Origin: Dryococelus australis
Taxonomy: Eukaryota > Arthropoda > Insecta > Phasmatodea > Phasmatidae
Assembly (NCBI GenBank): GCA_029891345.1
Contig: CM057005.1
Coordinates: forward strand, 60,591,760 to 60,655,759
Length of the DNA: 64,000 nt
Direction of reading: 5' to 3'
Shown one piece after another: positions 58,792-64,000 of this stretch. A model generated the notes under the pieces. The model had not been told where the DNA came from. It ran no database searches and saw nothing but the letters and a program-made list of their open reading frames with translations. Both the position numbers and the translations under genes were made by a program. Every line of letters starts with the position of its first letter. The stretch's first letter is position 1.

Positions 58792-61255
58792 GCCCCCTCC
58801 TTAAGTCTGTTCTTCCCGAACAGACTCGCCAACATCAGGACCTCCGTACAGCGCCAGTTGGTCTATGTGACAACCTTAGGTTTCGCCCAAGCCCTGTCGA
58901 CAAATCCGATAGACCACGTAATTTATTTGCTTCAGGATCCTGTACGGGCCTTCCCAAGATTTTTGTAGCTTCGGACAACATCCCCTCTTCCTTTGAGGGC
59001 TGTACAACAACACCAGCTGTCCTTCTTAAAAAGTATCCTTTGGAATTATTTGGTCATATCTTGTTTCCATTCTGTCACTATTAAATTTAAGGTGCTTCCG
59101 GGCAAACTCTTGAATGTTGGTTAATTTTTGATGTACGTGAATGGCATATTGTAAGTTGACTGCTTCTTCTTCCACTGGACGTCCGAACAGCAGTTCACCA
59201 GGTAGGCAGAGTTCTCTTCCCAACAGCATCCTTGAAGGTGTTACCCCTGTGGACTCGTGAACCTACGAGCGATATGCCAGGAGATATAAGGGTACCTAGG
59301 GGTCCCAGGGCCGGTTTCACCAACACGGAATAAAGTAAGTTCCATCAAAGCAATGCTTAAGTGGCTCCTAAGGATGTCGAAGTGTTTCACCATTATAAAA
59401 CTCAGTTTTATAAGGGCGTCTTAGCTGGGCGTTGCTTGAAAAAACAAGCTGTAAATATCCTCATGGTGGTAGTGGCGCATTGTGGTCATGTGACTAAACG
59501 AACCAATGAGAATTATTTCAACACGAAAGGGGAAAAAAAAAAAAAAAAAAAAAAAAATTCCCCCCCTGAAATGTTATGTTTACTTTTGTTATGAGCATTA
59601 CGAACCCTAACCAAATATTTGTTTTATAATAAAATATTAAAGCTTTATCATTTGTCTGACTAATAAGAATCAATTAAAACAAATGTCACTGCATATACGA
59701 AAAATATATGTGTACGCGATTTGATCAACTAACTACGCGTACCGAAATTATTGTATGTTAAAATTATGTTCGTGAATCGATAAGTTTTTAATTTTTCGAG
59801 GCTGATTTACTATTGTGGAAGTGTTGTGTTTCGATTCTGTGATGTTTTATGATCGTTTTATCAGTGCCAAGAGGTGTGATTTTTCACAGCATAAGTTACG
59901 ATCTATATTAGGCCTGGGCTGTTTTTTACTAGTCAGAATGTTAATTGTTTTATATTCTATCTACTGGAGTAATGTTTTTGACTCGTTACATATATTTAAG
60001 TAGCTTTCTTCAAGCATTTATATATTAAATGCTTTAAAAAATAATACGTTAGGTTAATGATGAATTTTTAAAATGAAACTGTTTGTAATGTTTAGGCACT
60101 GATTAAATGTTCCCTAAACGTAATGTATGTTCCGTGTAAAAATTGTATTGCCCTCAAAAAACAACACTGCGCCTACATTTATTACAGTCTACAAGCCCAT
60201 CCCGAATTTTTCTACTTTAATAGAACTGTTTTATGTTTTTAAGTACAAAATTACAGCAATGTTTTAAAGATTCGGTTTGGCTTTCATCACTAACCGGAAT
60301 TGAACTTTCTGATATTGTGATAATAACATTGACAATATTCATGTGCAATTTAGAAACGCCCAGTGCCCAAATTTGAATAAATATAATATCACGCCACACC
60401 TGTATGCCATCTATAATTGGGCCCTCGATAATTTTTCTAATTCCAAACAAAGTCGAATGTGTGCAAAACTTGTACTGAAAATGTGTCATGTGTAGTAAAA
60501 CGTAGGTGTAAATTCTATCCAAGTAACCATATATTTTTAGGCCTACATATCGTACATACATGCATGTAGTGAAGGCAAATATTTTTTCCATTTATTTCAA
60601 ATAGGCGCTTCCGTAGCTTATGTGTACTCAATAAATTCATATTTTATCAATCAGCTACCTGCCTTTACACTCAATTTCCTATGTGTGTATTGGATTTGCC
60701 TCTTGAAAATACGTGCAAAATGAACATAAACAAATATAAGCCTGCCACGAAATTTATTTTCGACAATCGTAATAGGTTATTTAAGCAAATAAAGACTTGC
60801 ACCCAGACTCAGTAACTTTGATACACAATAATTTCTTATTTTTATTGATACAAAAATTAATTTATAAAACAAAATACTTTATAGCACATTTGGGGTTATC
60901 AACACACAACTTTTTCAGTAGCAGCCTTTTTCCTTTTAATTTTTTACAATGTTTAAGCAGAGCTTAAAGAGTTAGGCATCCGATTTCAGTTGTCTAAACT
61001 AAGAGCTTCTTAAAACATTTTGAGAAGAGCTAAAAGTTGGTGAAACGGTACAAGGCGCTAGGCACAGCTTATTCAGTGTTTAAGTAGCGCTTAAATTTTA
61101 AGATATGTTGGTGAAACCGGCCCCCAATCTTTGTGACTGTCTTCTATGAAGATCGCCAGACACTGTTCCAGGGTACGATTTATCCTCTCGACCATCCCAT
61201 CCTATGTAGCAAGCCACAGTCGGCACTGCTGGCACTTCTGGATAACTGCCTGCTC
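58792..61255 (-). mobile_element. Ty3/gypsy pol fossil (integrase), interrupted by a DNA transposon
   Basis: Minus-strand integrase remnants on both sides of a nested insertion: near 61150-61225 a stretch with NRTLEQCLAIFIEDSHKDW, and at 59026-59229 LLGRELCLPGELLFGRPVEE, the downstream integrase region of metazoan Ty3/gypsy elements; KPKVV-type tail sequence lies near 58870-58885. The pol region ends directly before the LTR at 58791. The DNA transposon at 59308-61123 was inserted into it later. Gag, protease and reverse transcriptase are not seen; the upstream boundary is at about 61255. Broken; moderately old. Confidence 0.82.
59308..61123. mobile_element. GGGCCGG-terminated DNA transposon, complete ends, nested
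   Basis: 1816 bp between GGGCCGGTTTCACCAACA (59308) and its mirror TGTTGGTGAAACCGGCCC (61106-61123), an 18-bp perfect inverted repeat. Flanked by CCA on both sides (59305-59307, 61124-61126), a possible 3-bp target duplication. The inner sequence near both ends has TTAAGTG/CTTAAA-type words and a second GTTGGTGAAAC (61036). Interior mostly AT-rich with an A-rich tract (59529-59557); short frames only (59815-60003 plus, 60217-60591 minus), with no recognisable transposase. Superfamily uncertain; PIF/Harbinger-like or ISL2EU-like are candidates. Confidence 0.85.
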
Positions 61256-61269
61256 TGAATATTTATGGG

Positions 61270-62525
61270 TTTACACTAATGGCACTGTTATGGTTGACTG
61301 CTGACAACAGGACACTTGGCATGTTATTTATGGCCCACTGATGGAATGTTGATGGAAATGCAACTGGTGGTTGAGAGTAGGTGACCTATTAATGGCCCAT
61401 AAATAGCTACCAACTGTATTCCAGCAATGGCCGCACATAACCTATACTTAGTGCTGGTAAAAGTATGGGTAGCCATCTGTAGACCATTTGATGGCTGTGC
61501 AATTTGGCTTACTATGGGAATTTTTATGGCTCCCACTTTTCTCAGATAGCTTCTTCAAACTACACACACATGCATGTATATGTGTGTGTCTTATATAATT
61601 ATAGATCATTTGTACATATATAGTGGTGGAAATATCTATGGCAAAATGCTGTAAATACAGTGACTGGTACTGAATAATTTGACAAATGTAATGTTCTCCG
61701 CATATGAATGCATATAATTAAAATGAGAACTTAAAACGAACAATATTTAACCATCTTTAGAAAATTAACATTGAAGGGTTTTTGTTGTTTAGCATCACTA
61801 AAATATTCAAAGCTGGTGCCTGCATTTCAAAACAGATGAATAGCATCTAGATGTCATACATACTGCGAAAGATTACATTCAAAGCAAGTTTTTGAGTTAA
61901 TATCGCTATTCATGTAGGATAATTTCTCCCAATGTCAGTATTTTATTTATCCATATCTTTCTAAAAACTTATTTGTTCACATGGTAAATTTTAAGACTGT
62001 TAAATAACTGGTGTAATTTAAGTTAGTGTTTGTTAATAATTCAAGTTCGAATATATTTTTAATTAGTTAATCTATACATAAGAATATCCAGTGATGTAAT
62101 AGTTAGCATGCTGGGCTGTCAATGCAAGCAGTGTGGGTTCGTGCCCCCTCCTGTAATGGTAAACATAAGATTTGCATGTCGTATGATATGTTTAATAGTA
62201 AAGTAAAGGGAATTAAAAACGAAGACAAGTTTACAATGATGGTCGAAATAATTATTTTTTAAGAGATACAGTTTGATATATGGTGAAAGCATGGCTGGCA
62301 ATCAGTAGGCCATCTGATGGCTGTGCAATGGTGCATAGATAGGCCATTGCTGTTGTAAGCTTATGGGCCATGCTTGGGCCATTTGTGTTCACCACACCTG
62401 GGCAAGTTATGGGCAGAGTATGGCTAGTTAGTGGTGCCACTTCAAGACCAGCAATGTTGCCGGGTGCATGTCGACTGTACACCATCAATGGGCCATATGT
62501 GGTTTGCTATATGGGATTCGACTGC
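61270..62525. repeat. Repeat with two related blocks about 826 bp apart
   Basis: Block 1 (61270-61560) and block 2 (62285-62525) share, in the same orientation, GCCATCTGATGGCTGTGCAA-type sequence (61485-61505; 62310-62330) and a flanking GGTAAAAGTATGGGTAGCC / GGTGAAAGCATGGCTGGC. Both are rich in TGGGCCAT/ATGGCCCA words, as are the arrays at 5041-6535. The part between is AT-rich and holds the tRNA-like segment at 62090. Confidence 0.55.
62090..62158 (+). mobile_element. tRNA-like segment
   Basis: GTGATGTAATAGTTAGCATG resembles a tRNA D arm and A box, and GTGTGGGTTCGTGCCCCCTC at 62130-62150 resembles a B box with a T stem (GGGG/CCCC type). The anticodon arm (CTGGGCTGTCAATGCAAGCAG) pairs only partly. 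Likely the head of another SINE family rather than a working tRNA. Confidence 0.45.
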
Positions 62526-62649
62526 GGGTGTAATACTGTGGTACGGGTTTTATTCATTCCTTAAATCCTTGTTGCCTCTTGGAAAAGAGTTACTTCAAAA
62601 TTTCGTCCTTGGACATAATGGCTTAAATCGATCCGTTGGGGGTCACAAA

Positions 62650-62970
62650 TAGTACCTATGAATCTATTTGGGTCTATGATATCACCAGTTCGAAAATGGT
62701 CGTTAGGTATGATTATAAATAACTTAAGGCATAATTGTGTGTGTCGGCTTGTAAGAGGTCGTAATGATTACCTACAATTCAATTTTGGTGTCTCTAAGTA
62801 TACCTCTTCGTAAATGATACCAAGAAATGCTTATAAACTTTGTTTTGGCATAATTGTCTGTACCGGCTTGTTGGGGCTTGTAAGCATTATCTACAATTCA
62901 ATTTTGGTGTCTCCAAGTCTACTGGTTCGGAATTGATGGCCAGGTATGCTTATAAATTAAGACAATTCAC
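62650..62970 (-). repeat. 119-bp tandem array, about 3 units, minus orientation
   Basis: CAATTTTGGTGTCTCCAAGT and variants recur near 62900, 62781 and about 62662 (period 119-120). The reverse complement is the anchor of the array at 42540-43105. Confidence 0.88.
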
Positions 62971-63061
62971 TGGTCATTTTCCTTGGTTTTTTTTTTGGAG
63001 ATCCCTGTGACAAGGAGTAAAAATTCACTAGCGAATTTACAGGAGAGCCTCACTTTTTGGG

Positions 63062-63357
63062 GTTTTAGCCACTACATCACCGCGGCCCCGCTTAAACGTT
63101 GCTATACCTATTGAGGAATTGCGGCGACAATTTTGGAAGCTTTAGCCACTACGCCACCGCAGCCTCTGTTTTATTTGCTCTAGCCACTATGTCACCGAGG
63201 GCCCGCTTGAACGTTGCTCTACCCACTGAGCAACTGCGGCGCCAATTTTGGGTGCTCTAGTCACTAACCCTCCACGGCCCCACTTTTTATTCTTCTATCC
63301 ACTAACCCCCCGCGGTGCCCAATTTTGTTTGCGCTATCTGCTGAGGGACTGCGGCCT
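63062..63357 (-). repeat. Tandem array of tRNA-5'-half-like units, period 38-40 bp, 8 units
   Basis: On the plus strand GCTCTAGCCACTANNNNACC-type words start at 63062, 63101, 63139, 63177, 63216, 63254, about 63294 and 63333. On the minus strand each unit reads like GCCGCAGTTGCTCAGTGGGT then AGAGC (unit at 63216), i.e. the D-arm/A-box half of a tRNA, or like GGGGCCGCGGTGATGTAGTG (unit at 63062), close to the head of the SINE at 1479 (GGGGCCGTGGTGTTGTAGTG). Units are joined by AT-rich linkers of about 10-13 bp (CCAAAATTG, AAAAAGTGAG). No B box follows any unit. Confidence 0.8.
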
Positions 63358-63763
63358 CACTTTTTTGTGCCACTGTGGCCCTACCTGTGGATGAGTAAAA
63401 ATTCACTGGCCATTTGACTTCTTTTTCTTTGGCCACCCCTGTGGCAAGTAGTAAAAATACACCAGCGAATTTTTCAGCGTAGGTAAACTTTCATGGGGAG
63501 TAAAAATCCAAGGTTACACCGGGTAAGGAAATACGCACAAGGAATTTTGTCACATTTTTGAAGAAAATGGTGTAAGTGCTCCTTTCAGAGCTGACTTTCG
63601 TTGCATGTCATGGGACGTTATTATATATACAGACAAACTTGATTCAGTTTACAACCCTCTCATAGTTTCAGAGTAGGAATGCTAACTGGGAGTAACCATT
63701 TCCTGGTTACCAGTATTGATAATATAAGCTTTGTTTTTACCAACAGAAGTAGTTCCTTGTACT

Positions 63764-64000
63764 AAAGGCTGTTCACGATAAAGTGAGCACTTTTGCAAGC
63801 CCTGCTTAAGATCTACTTGCATACACGTTGTATATTCTTGTGCCTTAGTGTAAGATTAACATTGTCATGGGTGTCATCATTTTATTCATGGTCGGTCAAG
63901 TGAAACTGTGAAATAATTAGAAAAATTATTTTTAACAAATCTGCTAATTTTTACGCTTCGGTGCGTTAAAAATAAACAGAAAGCAATATAAATAATTTAA
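63764..64000 (+). mobile_element. MITE family A, copy 6, cut by window edge
   Basis: AAAGGCTGTTCACGATAAAG, then GAGCACTTTTGCAAGCCCTG, GATCTACTTGCATACACGTT, TCATCATTTTATTCATGGTC and TTTTTACGCTTCGGTGCGTT follow family A up to the last base. The right end lies outside the window. Confidence 0.88.

Larger units (their letters stand above)
62590..63525 (-). mobile_element. Composite repeat B, inverted copy with an extra array
   Basis: Minus-strand counterpart of 42388-43110. From 63525 downward it reads GGTGTAACCTTGGATTTTTA, CTGAAAAATTCGCTGGTGTA, TTGCCACAGGGGTGGCCAAA, GCCAGTGAATTTTTACTC, then the 38-40-bp array (63357-63062), then a second GTGAATTTTTACTCCTTGTC / CACAGGGATCTCCAAA block, and then the 119-bp array. 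The small array thus sits between two copies of the same flank block and is absent from copy A. Confidence 0.75.

Overview
The window reads as non-coding DNA from a large, AT-rich, transposon-laden animal genome, most likely an arthropod and probably an insect. The pointers are tRNA-derived SINEs with good A and B boxes, Tc1-like and pogo-like transposons of arthropod type, a piggyBac-like TTAA-flanked element, long TA/GA microsatellites and many dinucleotide-rich introns or spacers. I see no complete protein-coding host gene. The only host-type candidates are one in-frame 38-codon exon on the minus strand (52933-53046), a tRNA-Ala(AGC) that looks to be decaying (42160-42232), and a few GC-rich blocks with short open frames of unknown origin. 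The species cannot be named from this sequence.

Layout. 1-10 kb: the right end of a GGGCCGG-type DNA transposon, two SINEs placed head to head, a third SINE, the first copy of a nine-copy MITE family, a 121-bp MITE, two tandem arrays (210-bp and 73-bp periods), a fourth SINE and a 570-bp deletion derivative of a Tc1 element. 10-15 kb: a 3.5-kb pogo-like element with a decayed transposase, then a 1.1-kb element packed with a TATCGAT-type minisatellite. 15-25 kb: AT-rich spacer, a long repeat with a conserved 30-nt hairpin, a tRNA-like SINE head, a half MITE and a nearly full-length Tc1-family element. 25-42 kb: six more MITE copies, two inverted piggyBac-like MITEs, a second copy of the Tc1 deletion derivative, a fifth SINE, and a second copy of the hairpin repeat. 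42-50 kb: the tRNA, a composite element with a 119-bp tandem array, and a 61-bp palindrome. 50-56 kb: another MITE, the exon candidate, and a LINE reverse transcriptase fragment abutting a Ty3/gypsy integrase fossil. 56-64 kb: a minus-strand Ty3/gypsy fossil with a long LTR, interrupted by a 1.8-kb DNA transposon, then further repeats, the inverted counterpart of the 119-bp composite element carrying an extra array of tRNA-5'-half-like units, and a final MITE cut by the window edge.

How the parts relate. There is no operon or pathway to describe. The story is one of layered insertion: non-autonomous families (MITEs, SINEs, deletion derivatives) outnumber coding elements, and every transposase seen here is broken. 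The least ordinary structure is at 62.6-63.5 kb: a composite repeat with a 119-bp array plus eight regularly spaced (38-40 bp) units that resemble the 5' half of a tRNA and also the head of one local SINE.
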